A stretch of 64,000 nt of DNA from Thermotalea metallivorans (lineage in GTDB: Bacteria; Bacillota; Clostridia; Peptostreptococcales; Thermotaleaceae). Below, one piece after another: positions 46,384 to 55,885 of the stretch. The notes under the pieces were generated by a model. The model worked only from the letters and a program-made list of their open reading frames with translations, was not told the origin of the DNA and made no database searches. Position 1 is the stretch's first letter. Every line of letters starts with the position of its first letter. Location: positions 62,001 to 126,000 of the forward strand of contig NZ_LOEE01000027.1 in the NCBI RefSeq assembly GCF_001562415.1. The letters are read 5' to 3'. A program made the position numbers and the translations under genes.

Positions 46384-48504
46384 TTATGGGACCAATACCA
46401 AAGAATTTTCTCCGGCCAAGAGCTTCTCTATTTCATCTGCCGGCAGAGGTCTGCTGAAAAGATATCCCTGGGCTTTATCACAACTCTGATTCTGCAGAAA
46501 AATACGCTGTTCATCAGTCTCGATGCCTTCTGCCGTTACAATGAGATTCATGCTATGGGCCAATGCAATCAATGACTTTGCAATGGCTTCCTCATTGGAT
46601 CCTTGCGTAATGTCATTCACAAAACTTTTGTCAATTTTCAATGTATGGATAGGCAGCTGCTTTAGATAATTCAAAGAGGAATATCCTGTACCAAAGTCAT
46701 CCAGTGCAATTTTAATGCCCAAATCCCTGAGCCTATGCAAAATTTTGATGGTATGCTCCAAATCTTTCATGGCCAGACTCTCGGTGATTTCCAATTCCAA
46801 CCACTGGGGCTTTAGATGATACTCCTGCAGAATCCCTTGAATTATCTCCACAAGGTCCTGCTGCTGAAATTGACGGGCCGATAAGTTTACCGCCACGCAA
46901 AGAGGGGGATATCCGGCATCCTGCCACTTCTTGTTTTGCCTGCAGGCCGTTCGCAGTACCCATTCACCAATAGGCATGATCAGGCCTGTTTCCTCTGCAA
47001 TAGGAATAAACTTGTTGGGAGGTACCGCCCCCATCGTGGGATGGATCCATCTCACCAAGGCCTCCACCCCCACCATCTTGCCCCTTTGCAAATCAATTTG
47101 CGGTTGATAGTAGACGGACAATTCATTGCGTTCCAAGGCCCGCCTTAAACTATTGCTCATCTCTAATTTTTCCACAATCCTCTGATTCATATCGGTGGTG
47201 TAAAACCGATAATTGTTTTTTCCGCATTCCTTTGCACTGTACATGGCTGTATCGGCATTTTTAAACAGTGCATGGCTGTCTTTACCATCCTCTGGGTAAA
47301 TGGTGATCCCGATACTAGTGGTAATATAAAATTCCCGGTCGTCTACAATCCATGGATTTTGAAAAGATTTTAGAATATTTTCCACCATCGATACAACTTC
47401 TCCTCGATTCAATACCCTGGGCAATAGGATGGCAAATTCATCTCCTCCCAAACGGGTAACAATTCCCTTCTCTTCCAGCCGTCTCTCCAGTGAATTCCCT
47501 ACATTCTTGAGCAACAAATCTCCGAAAGCATGGCCTAAGGTATCATTGACCGTTTTAAAATTATCTAAATCCAAATAAATCAATGCTGTCATTTCTTCGG
47601 TCCCATCTGCTTCCTTCAAAGCCCTTGCCAGATGTTCTTCAAATATGGCACGATTAGGAAGCCCTGTAAGGCTGTCATAGTATGCCAGTTGATAGATTTT
47701 TTCTGCCGCCATCTTTTGGTCTGTAATGTCTTTATGGGAACCTACCATCCGAATGGGTTTTCCATCGGCATCCCAAATAGCCTTTCCCCTGCTCAATATC
47801 CACCTGTATTCTCCTGATTTTGCCCTAAGCCGGTATTCCTTTTCATAAAAGGGAACTTTTCTGTTTAAATATGCCTGGATTGCATCCATGGTCTCTTTTA
47901 TATCTTCAGGATGAACCAATCCCTTCCAGCCCTCCAAGGTATTTTCAATCTCATGGTCCTTATATCCCAACATTTCTTTTGTTCTTGTGAAGATAAAACA
48001 ATTGGTCTGGGCCATATCATGGTCCCAAATGCCGTCACTGGTTCCTTCCAAGGCTAACCGGTAGCGTTCCTCGCTGATTCTCAACGCCTCTTCACTTTTT
48101 TGCAGTGCCTGATATTTTTCTTGCAAGTCTTCTTCTGTGGCGACCAGCTCCTCATGGATTGCTTCCAGTTCTTCATAGCTTTGCAACAACTTTTGACTCC
48201 AATATTCTCCTTTTTTGAAGCTCCTGCTGATAAGGAAATACAGCATGGTTCCGGTAGTTACTAGAAAAAACCACCCTTTGATTATGCTGAATCGTATCAT
48301 AGTTTTGGGATCTTGAGCAATCATTTGCAGCAACTGATCAGAAAATAAAATCCACAATCCCCCTACAACTAAATAGACGCACATAATTTTAAAAGCCCTG
48401 ACTTTCCCTTGAAAAGGCCTATTGAGAATTAAAAATCTATCTGTATTCCAAAAACTCTTTTTACTCGAGAGGATTTCCGGATGATTCTTATTTCCAATTT
48501 TCAT
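46384..48504 (-). CDS. Membrane PAS-GGDEF-EAL protein (cyclic-di-GMP turnover)
   Basis: 706-residue signalling protein. Two N-terminal membrane segments (about residues 40-62 and 75-100) are followed by a coiled segment and a PAS domain with PAC motif (about 150-270, [27 protein letters not shown]). A GGDEF domain (about 285-440, LGGDEFAIL intact, so diguanylate cyclase activity is possible) and an EAL domain (about 450-700) come last. EAL landmarks are [24 protein letters not shown] and KIDKSFV, which are catalytically complete. Both activities may therefore be present. AAAGGTG before the ATG at 48504 sets the start eight codons inside the longest frame. Confidence 0.93.
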   Translation of the reverse strand: MKIGNKNHPEILSSKKSFWNTDRFLILNRPFQGKVRAFKIMCVYLVVGGLWILFSDQLLQMIAQDPKTMIRFSIIKGWFFLVTTGTMLYFLISRSFKKGEYWSQKLLQSYEELEAIHEELVATEEDLQEKYQALQKSEEALRISEERYRLALEGTSDGIWDHDMAQTNCFIFTRTKEMLGYKDHEIENTLEGWKGLVHPEDIKETMDAIQAYLNRKVPFYEKEYRLRAKSGEYRWILSRGKAIWDADGKPIRMVGSHKDITDQKMAAEKIYQLAYYDSLTGLPNRAIFEEHLARALKEADGTEEMTALIYLDLDNFKTVNDTLGHAFGDLLLKNVGNSLERRLEEKGIVTRLGGDEFAILLPRVLNRGEVVSMVENILKSFQNPWIVDDREFYITTSIGITIYPEDGKDSHALFKNADTAMYSAKECGKNNYRFYTTDMNQRIVEKLEMSNSLRRALERNELSVYYQPQIDLQRGKMVGVEALVRWIHPTMGAVPPNKFIPIAEETGLIMPIGEWVLRTACRQNKKWQDAGYPPLCVAVNLSARQFQQQDLVEIIQGILQEYHLKPQWLELEITESLAMKDLEHTIKILHRLRDLGIKIALDDFGTGYSSLNYLKQLPIHTLKIDKSFVNDITQGSNEEAIAKSLIALAHSMNLIVTAEGIETDEQRIFLQNQSCDKAQGYLFSRPLPADEIEKLLAGENSLVLVP

Positions 48505-48841
48505 CTTAAACACCTTTCCATCAATCATTCAAGAACATCTTCTTCATAAAAAAATATCCTAAAGCACGAAAGCTTTTTAATAGATCCTTGTAATCAATTA
48601 TTTATTTGTATTATATAGCATTTTGCTACAATATTCTACAAAAAATTCCATATTTCTGCAATCCCTTAATTTTAAATTTCTATAACAGCTCCTGATCAGA
48701 GCAGGAAGGCTTTTTCTAAAAAAATTAAACCTCTCAAGGCTGTGAGTTGAAATATCTGCATTGAGACTTTGGTAAAACACATGACAGGAAGTATGGCTTA
48801 TCCACAATTTATGAAAGTACATAATTCCCTAATGCATAATG

Positions 48842-48882
48842 AAAAAACCTTTGAAAACATTCGTGTTTTCAAAGGTTTTATT
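48842..48882 (-). terminator. Terminator of the tRNA operon
   Basis: AAACCTTTGAAAACA and TGTTTTCAAAGGTTT form a 15-base-pair stem with a four-base loop, followed by T-rich sequence on the minus strand. Confidence 0.9.
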
Positions 48883-48959
48883 TGGTGCGCCCTGAGGGAC
48901 TCGAACCCCCGACCAACTGGTTCGAAGCCAGCGACTCTATCCGACTGAGCTAAGGGCGC
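48883..48959 (-). tRNA. tRNA-Arg (anticodon TCG)
   Basis: Acceptor GCGCCCT/AGGGCGC, anticodon loop CTTCGAA, TTCGAGT T-loop, CCA encoded. Last gene of the eight-tRNA operon. Confidence 0.96.
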
Positions 48960-49033
48960 ATGATCTATCTCCAGCATATCATAAAGGAATAGTTTCCACA
49001 ATATGCTAAACAGTTTCTTTCTTTTCAATAAAA

Positions 49034-49120
49034 TGGTGCGGATGAAGGGATTCGAACCCCCACAGCCTTGCGACTACTAGAACCTGAATCTAGCGCGTCT
49101 GCCAATTCCGCCACATCCGC
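49034..49120 (-). tRNA. tRNA-Leu (anticodon CAG)
   Basis: Acceptor GCGGATG/CATCCGC, loop TTCAGGT, long class-II variable arm, CCA encoded; 87 bases. Confidence 0.96.
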
Positions 49121-49166
49121 ACGAATCTGCCCATTGGGAGTGAAAAGTTAGGTATTACCCCTAAAT

Positions 49167-49242
49167 TGGTGACCCATCCGCGGCTCGAACGCGGGACACC
49201 TTGATTAAAAGTCAAGTGCTCTACCTACTGAGCTAATGGGTC
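49167..49242 (-). tRNA. tRNA-Lys (anticodon TTT)
   Basis: Acceptor GACCCAT/ATGGGTC, loop CTTTTAA, CCA encoded. Confidence 0.96.
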
Positions 49243-49248
49243 ATGGAA

Positions 49249-49324
49249 TGGCTGGGGTAGCTGGACTCGAACCAACGAATGCCAGAGTCAAAGTCTGGTG
49301 CCTTACCGACTTGGCGATACCCCA
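49249..49324 (-). tRNA. tRNA-Gln (anticodon TTG)
   Basis: Acceptor TGGGGTA/TACCCCA, loop CTTTGAC, discriminator G, CCA encoded. Confidence 0.96.
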
Positions 49325-49338
49325 ACGCCTGCCTAAAC

Positions 49339-49415
49339 TGGGGTGGATGATGGGATTCGAACCCACGAATGCAGGAGCCACAATCCTGTGTCTTAACCGC
49401 TTGACTACATCCACC
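49339..49415 (-). tRNA. tRNA-His (anticodon GTG)
   Basis: Acceptor GTGGATG/CATCCAC with the extra G at -1 facing discriminator C, loop TTGTGGC, CCA encoded. Confidence 0.96.
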
Positions 49416-49419
49416 GTAC

Positions 49420-49496
49420 TGGTGAGCCCACAGGGATTCGAACCCCGGACACACGGCTTAGAAGGCCGTTGCTCTATCCAGCTGAGCTATGGACCC
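49420..49496 (-). tRNA. tRNA-Arg (anticodon TCT)
   Basis: Acceptor GGGTCCA/TGGGCTC (two G-U pairs), loop CTTCTAA, CCA encoded. Confidence 0.95.
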
Positions 49497-49500
49497 ACAT

Positions 49501-49574
49501 TGGAGCGGACGAAGGGAATCGAACCCTCGCGATCAGCTTGGAAGGCTGAAGTTCTACCATTAAACTACGTCCGC
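49501..49574 (-). tRNA. tRNA-Gly (anticodon TCC)
   Basis: Acceptor GCGGACG/CGTCCGC, loop CTTCCAA, discriminator T, CCA encoded. Confidence 0.96.
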
Positions 49575-49577
49575 AAA

Positions 49578-49654
49578 TGGTCGGGGTGGCAGGATTTGAA
49601 CCCGCGGCCCTCTGGTCCCAAACCAGATGCGCTACCAAGCTGCGCTACACCCCG
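49578..49654 (-). tRNA. tRNA-Pro (anticodon TGG)
   Basis: Acceptor CGGGGTG/CACCCCG, loop TTTGGGA, CCA encoded. First tRNA of the operon. Confidence 0.96.
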
Positions 49655-49668
49655 AACTGACAAAGATT

Positions 49669-49697
49669 AGTATACCCCATTTCAAACGTCCCGTCAA
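49669..49697 (-). promoter_or_regulatory. Promoter of the tRNA operon
   Basis: Minus strand TTGACG, 17-base spacer, TATACT, about 15 bases before tRNA-Pro: a strong vegetative promoter as expected for tRNA genes. Confidence 0.85.
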
Positions 49698-49878
49698 AGC
49701 CCACCACATCCAATTTATAAGGGTAAAAACCTGTTATAACGAATCTCCTTTGATATGATGATTTTTTCAATTCATATCTGGGTATTTCATCATGATCCCA
49801 TATTTTACTATTCTATTATGTGTATTTTTTCCGTTTCTTATACCTGGCCCATCATTTTTGTCCAAGTATACCTATCTT

Positions 49879-50352
49879 TTAGATCTCTATGATATCACCA
49901 TTGATTTCCGGGCCATAGATATCAATCAACCCGTAGGATGATCTGGCTCCACCCCTTGGTTGGCTGATACTGCCAGGATTAAAAATCAGTACATCCCCCC
50001 AGGCAATACGCAGAGGTACATGGGTATGACCATAGAGGACAATGTTGCAACCCAACTCCAATGCACGATAATACAACCGGTTTAAATCCCGCTTCACATC
50101 ATATTGGTGCCCATGGATCATATATATTTTGTGTCCCTCTATCTCCCGGATGATTTCTTCTTCTCCCTCCCTGTAGAAATCACAATTGCCCTTTACACCG
50201 ATCAAGGGTACCCCAATTCTTTCCCTTAATTTCATTCCGTCCTCATAATAATCTCCCAGATGAACCAATAAATCGACCTTTCCCATTTGCTTTATTGCTC
50301 TTTCCGCTGTCCGAATCGCTCCATGGGTATCGCTGATAACACCTAGCCTCAC
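49879..50352 (-). CDS. yfcE: YfcE/MJ0936-family metallophosphoesterase
   Basis: Small calcineurin-like phosphodiesterase, 157 residues. Metal-binding motifs are GVISDTHG (residues 4-11), HLGDYYEDG, GNCD, IHGHQ and GHTH, so the two-metal site is complete. The physiological substrate of this family is unsettled. It follows rdgB with one base between genes, and the order rph-rdgB-yfcE equals Bacillus rph-ysnA-ysnB, so the three are co-transcribed. Confidence 0.92.
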   Translation of the reverse strand: MRLGVISDTHGAIRTAERAIKQMGKVDLLVHLGDYYEDGMKLRERIGVPLIGVKGNCDFYREGEEEIIREIEGHKIYMIHGHQYDVKRDLNRLYYRALELGCNIVLYGHTHVPLRIAWGDVLIFNPGSISQPRGGARSSYGLIDIYGPEINGDIIEI

Positions 50353-50353
50353 C

Positions 50354-50959
50354 CTATATTCCTCCCATGATTTTCTTTAGTTCTTCCTTCAGTTTCTCTA
50401 GGGCCCTTGCCCGATGACTAATTCTATTTTTGATATTGGCACCCAATTCTCCAAAGGTTTTGTTATATTCCGGAACAATAAACAACGGATCATAACCAAA
50501 GCCGTGATTGCCCTTTTCTTCAAATCCAATGATTCCTTCGCATTCTCCCCGGACACTAAATTCCCTCCCATCAGGAAAAGCTACGGATATGACCGATACA
50601 AAGCGGGCAGTCCTTTTCTCCAAAGGTATATTTTCAAGCATCCGTAAAAGTTTTTCATTGTTGCTTTTATCCCTAGCCCCTTCCCCGGAAAACCTGGCAG
50701 AGTACACTCCCGGTTGATTATCCAGGGCATCTACTTCCAATCCGGAATCATCCGCCATGGCAATACTGCCTGTCAAACCCATAACTTCCTTGGCTTTTTT
50801 CATGGAATTTTCTTCGAAGGTTTTTCCATCCTCTATAATCTCCAGGTGTTCCAGCCCCACCTCATCCATGGATTTGATCTCCAAAGGAAATTCTTTTAAT
50901 ATGGCCTTTATCTCCTCTACTTTGTGCTTATTCTTCGATGCAATCACTACACGCCCCAT
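50354..50959 (-). CDS. rdgB: XTP/dITP diphosphatase (HAM1/RdgB)
   Basis: Removes deaminated purine nucleotides (ITP, XTP, dITP) from the pool. Conserved segments are [17 protein letters not shown] (residues 4-20), [40 protein letters not shown] and SHRARAL. With the start at 50959 (GGGGGAG six bases upstream) it has 201 residues, the usual size. Its start lies inside rph, overlapping by 32 bases. Confidence 0.96.
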   Translation of the reverse strand: MGRVVIASKNKHKVEEIKAILKEFPLEIKSMDEVGLEHLEIIEDGKTFEENSMKKAKEVMGLTGSIAMADDSGLEVDALDNQPGVYSARFSGEGARDKSNNEKLLRMLENIPLEKRTARFVSVISVAFPDGREFSVRGECEGIIGFEEKGNHGFGYDPLFIVPEYNKTFGELGANIKNRISHRARALEKLKEELKKIMGGI

Positions 50960-51725
50960 GATCTGCTCCCCCTGTTTCTTCCTGTAGTTTGCCAATGAGA
51001 TCTCCTATCTCGCCCAAAGCCTCTTTTTGTATTTGAATCAATGCTTCATTTCCCTTTTCTCCCAATGCCAGCAGTATCATCAAATCCTGCCTGCTGAAGG
51101 GTGACTCTTCTCCTGTTCCTTGGACCTCAATAAATTCTTTATGGTCTGTCATAACAATATTCATGTCTACCTTTGCTTTGGAATCCTCTTCATAGCATAG
51201 ATCCAGTACGGGGTTTCCGTCCACAATTCCTACGCTTACGGCTGCCACATAATTTCTGATAGGCAGTTTGCCGATTTGCTTTTCCTCGTACAACCTGTGC
51301 AAAGCCATGACTAAGGCCACAAAGGAGCCTGTGATCGAGGCCGTTCTGGTACCTCCGTCTGCCTGAATCACATCACAGTCTATCCAGACAGTTCTCTCCC
51401 CCAAATCTTTCAAATTTACCACGGACCGTAAAGCACGGCCAATCAACCTTTGTATCTCCTGGGTCCTTCCTTCCAACTTTCCCTTGCTGGCTTCCCTAGG
51501 CTTTCTTATTTGGGTAGATCTGGGCAACATGGAATATTCCGCCGTCACCCAGCCGCTGCCTGTCCCCTTTAGAAAGGGAGGCACTTTATCTTCGATAGAA
51601 GCTGTACAGATTACTTTGGTGTTTCCCATTTCAATCAGTACAGATCCTTCTGCATATGCCAAATAGTCCTTCGTTATTCGAACAGGTCTTAAAGCATCTG
51701 CTTTTCTCCCATCAACACGTATCAT
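50928..51725 (-). CDS. rph: Ribonuclease PH
   Basis: Phosphorolytic 3'-5' exoribonuclease that trims tRNA 3' ends. Family signatures are [31 protein letters not shown], the [17 protein letters not shown] segment and [18 protein letters not shown] with the phosphate-binding Arg. Length 265 is slightly longer than usual because of a C-terminal tail. First gene of the rph-rdgB-yfcE unit, with gerM-type gene upstream as in Bacillus. Confidence 0.96.
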   Translation of the reverse strand: MIRVDGRKADALRPVRITKDYLAYAEGSVLIEMGNTKVICTASIEDKVPPFLKGTGSGWVTAEYSMLPRSTQIRKPREASKGKLEGRTQEIQRLIGRALRSVVNLKDLGERTVWIDCDVIQADGGTRTASITGSFVALVMALHRLYEEKQIGKLPIRNYVAAVSVGIVDGNPVLDLCYEEDSKAKVDMNIVMTDHKEFIEVQGTGEESPFSRQDLMILLALGEKGNEALIQIQKEALGEIGDLIGKLQEETGGADHGACSDCIEE

Positions 51726-51843
51726 TCCTATTCTTCCTCTCTCTTTTGATTTACTATACCATATTGTACCATATATTTGAGCAGATTACATCTTTGATTA
51801 TTCTCTCCCTCTCCAGTGGAATTTATAAATTCTCCGCAAGAAG

Positions 51844-51872
51844 AAATCCAGCGGGATCCCACTGGATTTTGA
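51844..51872 (-). terminator. Terminator of the GerMN lipoprotein gene
   Basis: AAATCCAG-GGG / CCC-CTGGATTT makes a 13-base-pair palindrome directly after the stop codon. Confidence 0.75.
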
Positions 51873-51874
51873 AT

Positions 51875-52894
51875 CTAATATTGATTTGCAAAGGTAGGCA
51901 CCGCTACAGCCTCTTCCTTCCTCACCTTGCCTAATTCCACTTCCTTGCCGTTTGCAAGGATTTTTACCGCCGTCACATCCTTGTACTGTTCCCTGAGGGT
52001 TAAAGCAATGGATTTTATCACACTTTCCGCTGTTTCTGCACTGTCCTTGATCTTTAGTATTTCCTCGTTAAAGTTGACATAGGCTACGGCATTATTCATG
52101 TCGACGCTGATCACCTTTGTTCCCTTGGGAATCTGTGTATATAAACCGGACCCCTCCGGCGGACCTTCAACTAATGCATCCAGAGCATCAATGGCGTTTA
52201 CCCCAAGACTGTCTTTTTTATCCACAGCCTTTGTCACAGGTACAAAATAGGTCTCCAGTCCATTGGTTGTTCCCTCATAATATACTACTACCTTATCCTT
52301 GCTGGGGACAGCGCTGACATAGTTGATGTTGTCCCTTGTAATGGGCTTTCCTACCTCCGTACCAAAAGGAAGCTTCTTCTGGATTTTTCCGTCAATCATC
52401 AACTGAACACGATCAATGGTTACAAATTCGGTCAGTGTATAAACAACGGCTTTCACCAAAGATTCTTCCTCTGCCTTTGTAGCATAATTTAAGAAATCCG
52501 ATGAAAAATCTACTTTACATAAACCATTATCAATGTCCATTCCCCTGATTTCTGTATTTGCCGGAATTACGGGGATCAAGCCGATACTTTCCATATCCTT
52601 CCGGTTGGCCGGATTATCCACTAGAGATGCCAATGTAGCCTTTGCAATTCCTTCCGTCCACGGAATCTTTCTCATCACAGGAATTAAAAATCCCTTATCG
52701 TCCTTATAATACAACACTGTATCTCTAAGCTGCACATCCCCTTGGGCACTGGGATCATTTTCAATGATATTCGAAGCAGCCTTGTCTTCATCATCAAATA
52801 AGTTTTTAACCATGCGAATGGGGTTTGTGCACCCCGCAAGGCTTATCATCATGCATAGTACTAAAAATAATGCAATAAAGCAGTTGCGTTTCAT
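51875..52894 (-). CDS. GerMN-domain lipoprotein (GerM-like)
   Basis: Signal peptide with lipobox SLAGC (Cys22), then two tandem GerMN domains (about residues 85-200 and 215-325). Each has the pattern of a conserved hydrophobic strand followed by LNxx(S/A) and a closing strand (CKVDFSSDFLNYATKAEEESLVKAVVYTLTEF and AYVNFNEEILKIKDSAETAESVIKSIALTL). In Bacillus GerM is needed for sporulation and germination; it is placed directly upstream of rph there as here. It has its own terminator before rph, so the genes may be expressed separately. Confidence 0.9.
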   Translation of the reverse strand: MKRNCFIALFLVLCMMISLAGCTNPIRMVKNLFDDEDKAASNIIENDPSAQGDVQLRDTVLYYKDDKGFLIPVMRKIPWTEGIAKATLASLVDNPANRKDMESIGLIPVIPANTEIRGMDIDNGLCKVDFSSDFLNYATKAEEESLVKAVVYTLTEFVTIDRVQLMIDGKIQKKLPFGTEVGKPITRDNINYVSAVPSKDKVVVYYEGTTNGLETYFVPVTKAVDKKDSLGVNAIDALDALVEGPPEGSGLYTQIPKGTKVISVDMNNAVAYVNFNEEILKIKDSAETAESVIKSIALTLREQYKDVTAVKILANGKEVELGKVRKEEAVAVPTFANQY

Positions 52895-52974
52895 TGATTA
52901 ACCCCCCAACGAATCATCTTTAATAAAATTATATTAGTCAAGGGGTAATCCTATGTCTAAAACAATAAATTTCC

Positions 52975-53496
52975 CTATTTTCTTTTCAACCGCTGCATGT
53001 ATCCTCCCCGGATACTCTTTGTATCCATCACGGTAATAAAAGCATCTTTGTCAAATTCCTCCATGATTTCGTGAAATTTAGGCAGCATATTTCGCTTCAA
53101 TGCAATATGAAGTATTTGTTTTACACCATTTTTCCCATAGCCTGGGATTACCGTAACGCCAAAGCCTTCCCCCCGCAGGAGCTCCACCAGCTGACTTTCA
53201 TCTTCCTTCGTAATTACCTGAACCGTGGCGTCACCCAATGCCATTTTTTGCTCGATAAAAATTCCCACAATCTGGCCTGTACCAAATCCTAGGGAATAGG
53301 CAATCAAATTTCCCAAGTTATCCAACTGACCCATAATTTTCGTAAGAACTGTAATATAAATAAACACCTCTATACAACCCAAACAAGCAGCTTGTATCTT
53401 TTTTCCCCTTACCATCAGCAGTGTCCTCACTACCGAAATCGATACATCCACAATTCTTGCCGAGAAGATCAGCAGATAACCGAATATTAACTCCAT
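52975..53496 (-). CDS. DUF2179/DUF5698 membrane protein (YebE/UPF0316 type)
   Basis: 173 residues. Three membrane segments occupy the first half (LIFGYLLIFSARIVDVSISVVR..., AACLGCIEVFIYITVLTKIM, NLIAYSLGFGTGQIVGIFIE). A soluble C-terminal DUF2179 domain follows (VQVITKEDESQLVELLRGEGFGVTVIPGYGKNG), ending in a basic RLKRK tail. Family function unknown. Single gene; the heptamer repeat array lies upstream of it. Confidence 0.88.
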   Translation of the reverse strand: MELIFGYLLIFSARIVDVSISVVRTLLMVRGKKIQAACLGCIEVFIYITVLTKIMGQLDNLGNLIAYSLGFGTGQIVGIFIEQKMALGDATVQVITKEDESQLVELLRGEGFGVTVIPGYGKNGVKQILHIALKRNMLPKFHEIMEEFDKDAFITVMDTKSIRGGYMQRLKRK

Positions 53497-53577
53497 AATT
53501 TCCCTCCTCTTTTTCTATACAGTAATATATTATCATATCCACCCAAAAGATGCATAAATTTTTATAGGTTATACTTC

Positions 53578-53678
53578 CTGCCAGTCGATGGCTGATGGCT
53601 ACGGCTACGGGCTAGTAGATTTAACTGTTAACTGTTAACTGGTAATGGCTCATTGGTAACTGGCAGCTGGCAACTGGA
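53578..53678. repeat. Degenerate heptamer array related to the 27.8/57.3 kb elements
   Basis: Successive 7-bp units GGCTGAT, GGCTACG, then TAACTGT, TAACTGT, TAACTGG, ..., TAACTGG, CAGCTGG, CAACTGG. The unit type TAACTGG/CAACTGG is the same as in the two hairpin elements, but here the flanks are not shared. Confidence 0.7.
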
Positions 53679-53680
53679 GA

Positions 53681-53727
53681 AAATCAACACAGACTTGAGC
53701 AGGAATCCAAGTTTCAAGGGTTTGAGT
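53681..53727 (+). repeat. Dispersed intergenic motif, copy c
   Basis: AGACTTGAGCAGGAATCCAA then GTTTCAAGGGTTTG; the reverse strand reads TLETWIPAQVCVDFL, aligned with copy b. It is immediately beyond the amidase terminator. Confidence 0.6.
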
Positions 53728-53734
53728 ACAAACT

Positions 53735-53770
53735 AAGATGCCATAGGATCATCCCTTATGGCATCTTTTG
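53735..53770 (-). terminator. Terminator of the amidase gene
   Basis: AAGATGCCATA and TATGGCATCTT stem (eleven pairs) with T-rich flanks, just after the stop codon. Confidence 0.85.
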
Positions 53771-53773
53771 TGG

Positions 53774-55885
53774 CTATCGCTTGAGTACTACCTCATCAAA
53801 ATATCTGGTAATGCCGCGGAAGAGGGCTTGGGCTATTTTTTGACGATAATTTTCCGTCGCTACCATTGCCTCTTCTGTTTCGTTGGAAATAAAGGCCATT
53901 TCTGCCAATACTGCAGGCATCTTTGTCTCCCGGATAACAACCAACTTAGGCCGCTCAATAATTTTTCTATCCACCGCCTGCAACTCCTTGAGGGCCTCTT
54001 CTTGCATTATGGCTGCAAATGTTTTATTATCTCTGGCAGGGTTATCCCCATTATAAAGCATTTGCACCCCTGTGATATTGGGATCGGGATGCCAATTGAA
54101 ATGTACGCTGACAAAGGCATCGGCATTTAAGCTGTTCGCTATTTCCGCCCTTTCGTACAATCCAATATATGTATCATCCGTTCTTGTCAAGAATGTGGCG
54201 AATCCTGCATCCTGCAGCATCTTATCCAATCTTTTCACCACATCCAAAGCCAGATCCTTTTCCTTCAACTGCAGCTTCACCCCTTGGGCTCCCGGATCTT
54301 TTCCTCCATGCCCTGCATCCAATACGATAATCTTATTGCTGTATTTGGAACCTTGAAGGGTAGGATTTTCAAACCTGATCACAATTTGTTCCGTCATCTC
54401 GTCCCTGTTCTGGACTGTATAAACAGCCCCCGGTGCCAATTTGACCTTAACGGCATAATACTGGCTATCTCTTTGATCATCTATTTGTATAGATTCCACA
54501 ACATTGTCCGAAACATTCAAGGAAGTCGCCGGCCATTGCACCTTGCTCTTTAATACTTCCACCACAAGTTCTCTTCCGCTGCTATCAGCACTGACATAGA
54601 ATCTTCCCCTTTCTTGAAGGGTAAGATTCAGAATGGATTTGCCAAAGGCCTCCTTGTGGTAATCAAATCCCTGCAACGGCTTGTCGTTGATATAAATGAG
54701 AATATCTTTATTTTCACTTTCTATGAGAATATCCTCCATGCGCTGTCCTTCTTCTAGATCCAGCACAACTCTTACAATTTTATCCTCCGGCTTATAGTTA
54801 TGATCCGGCGTGAAGGGAGCTGTTCGAATCCTCGTCACACCCCCCCGTGATACGGGAATCTCTGTCTTCGATGTTTTCAACTGTGCATTCAAAACATCAA
54901 TCACTACCCTGTTTCCCAAATTAATCACGTTATATACGGGGACATCATCGGTGCGTATCACAATAGCATCTGCATTGTTGCGCTTCTCCATATTGATTTC
55001 TTTTACCGTATTCAAAGGACTGAAAACATCTATCTTGATTTCGTCGGCAGCAGCATCAAAGCTTGCATTAAAATTCTTTTTCCTATCCAAATCAATCACA
55101 AACCGTATGATATTTCTGGGTGCCGGCTCAAACACGGAAGCACGAATGGCACTAATGTCGTTAACACCGATAGGTTTTCGTATCAATCCACTGCCCTCTA
55201 CAATCATAGAAGAATCCTGCACAGCCAATTCGGCACTTGGTATATCGATGACAATTCGGTCCTTTCCTCCGATCTTGCTGCCCTCTAAGTACATGGAAGT
55301 GAAATTCACTATGCCCGTTGTTTTCAATCGGATTTGTGAATTGCCGCTTCCCTTGCTTTCATATGTAATATTCGTAATCCCTTGCTTTGGAAAGTCTACC
55401 GTTGCCGTTCTGGTTTCCGATATCCAGTTTACATTCATTCCAAGCTGTTCTGAAACAAACCTTAAAGGCACCATCGTTCTAAAATTTCCCCTATACCCCA
55501 GCAGTTTTGCCGGGACATTATCAGGAAGAGTTATTTTCTTCCCATTTACATAAGCTGTAGCACTATCAATTTTGAGAACAACGGTTTTGTCCTTGGTTGT
55601 AATGGTAGCTTTGTACTCCTTCTGATTCCATTCAATTTTGGCCCCTAAGCTTTCCACCACAAAGGCAATGGGGACCAGGGTACGGTTTTTGTAGAGCATT
55701 GTGGGTACATCGGTTATAACATCTCGTCCACCCATGAGCAAATTTGCAACATATACTTCTTGCTTCTTACCCGTTGGTCCGTCCACCACTTCAATGGTAT
55801 CGCTCTCCATTTTCGCACCGTAGACAGCAGCCGGCATCCCAATGACCATGGTGATGATCAGCAAAAACGATATGAATCTTTTCAT
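53774..55885 (-). CDS. N-acetylmuramoyl-L-alanine amidase with StdN/CuAO-N and AMIN domains
   Basis: Secreted cell-wall hydrolase of 703 residues. Signal peptide (1-23), a copper-amine-oxidase-N-like domain (about 45-165, NRTLVPIAFVVESLGAKIEW and RTMVPLRFVSEQLGMNVNW), two AMIN domains (about 170-470) for wall targeting, and a C-terminal Amidase_3 domain (about 510-700). Zinc ligands are seen in VLDAGHGGKDPG (His), LKEKDLALD (Glu) and SVHFNWH (His), with the catalytic Glu in AVLAEMAFISN. It cuts the amide bond between MurNAc and the stem peptide. Three Spo0A-box matches upstream suggest sporulation control, which fits roles of such amidases in engulfment. Confidence 0.93.
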   Translation of the reverse strand: MKRFISFLLIITMVIGMPAAVYGAKMESDTIEVVDGPTGKKQEVYVANLLMGGRDVITDVPTMLYKNRTLVPIAFVVESLGAKIEWNQKEYKATITTKDKTVVLKIDSATAYVNGKKITLPDNVPAKLLGYRGNFRTMVPLRFVSEQLGMNVNWISETRTATVDFPKQGITNITYESKGSGNSQIRLKTTGIVNFTSMYLEGSKIGGKDRIVIDIPSAELAVQDSSMIVEGSGLIRKPIGVNDISAIRASVFEPAPRNIIRFVIDLDRKKNFNASFDAAADEIKIDVFSPLNTVKEINMEKRNNADAIVIRTDDVPVYNVINLGNRVVIDVLNAQLKTSKTEIPVSRGGVTRIRTAPFTPDHNYKPEDKIVRVVLDLEEGQRMEDILIESENKDILIYINDKPLQGFDYHKEAFGKSILNLTLQERGRFYVSADSSGRELVVEVLKSKVQWPATSLNVSDNVVESIQIDDQRDSQYYAVKVKLAPGAVYTVQNRDEMTEQIVIRFENPTLQGSKYSNKIIVLDAGHGGKDPGAQGVKLQLKEKDLALDVVKRLDKMLQDAGFATFLTRTDDTYIGLYERAEIANSLNADAFVSVHFNWHPDPNITGVQMLYNGDNPARDNKTFAAIMQEEALKELQAVDRKIIERPKLVVIRETKMPAVLAEMAFISNETEEAMVATENYRQKIAQALFRGITRYFDEVVLKR

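Larger units (their letters stand above)
53497..53734. other. Intergenic region with heptamer array and dispersed motif
   Basis: Between two minus-strand genes. It contains the promoter region of the DUF2179 gene, a heptamer array (53578-53678) and motif copy c (53681-53727). Confidence 0.6.

Noticed and set aside
46229-46489. 86-codon plus-strand frame between convergent genes
   Set aside because: It overlaps the 3' end of the GGDEF-EAL gene and lacks a ribosome binding site.
49236-49670. A 144-codon plus-strand open frame with GFEPTNA / GFEPRTHG-type repeats
   Set aside because: It runs antisense across six tRNA genes; the repeated peptide is the translation of conserved T-arm sequence, a known type of spurious ORF.
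54810-55553. 247-codon plus-strand open frame
   Set aside because: Opposite the amidase gene, in a region where the minus-strand frame has clear AMIN and CuAO-N domains; composition is a shadow with no ribosome binding site.
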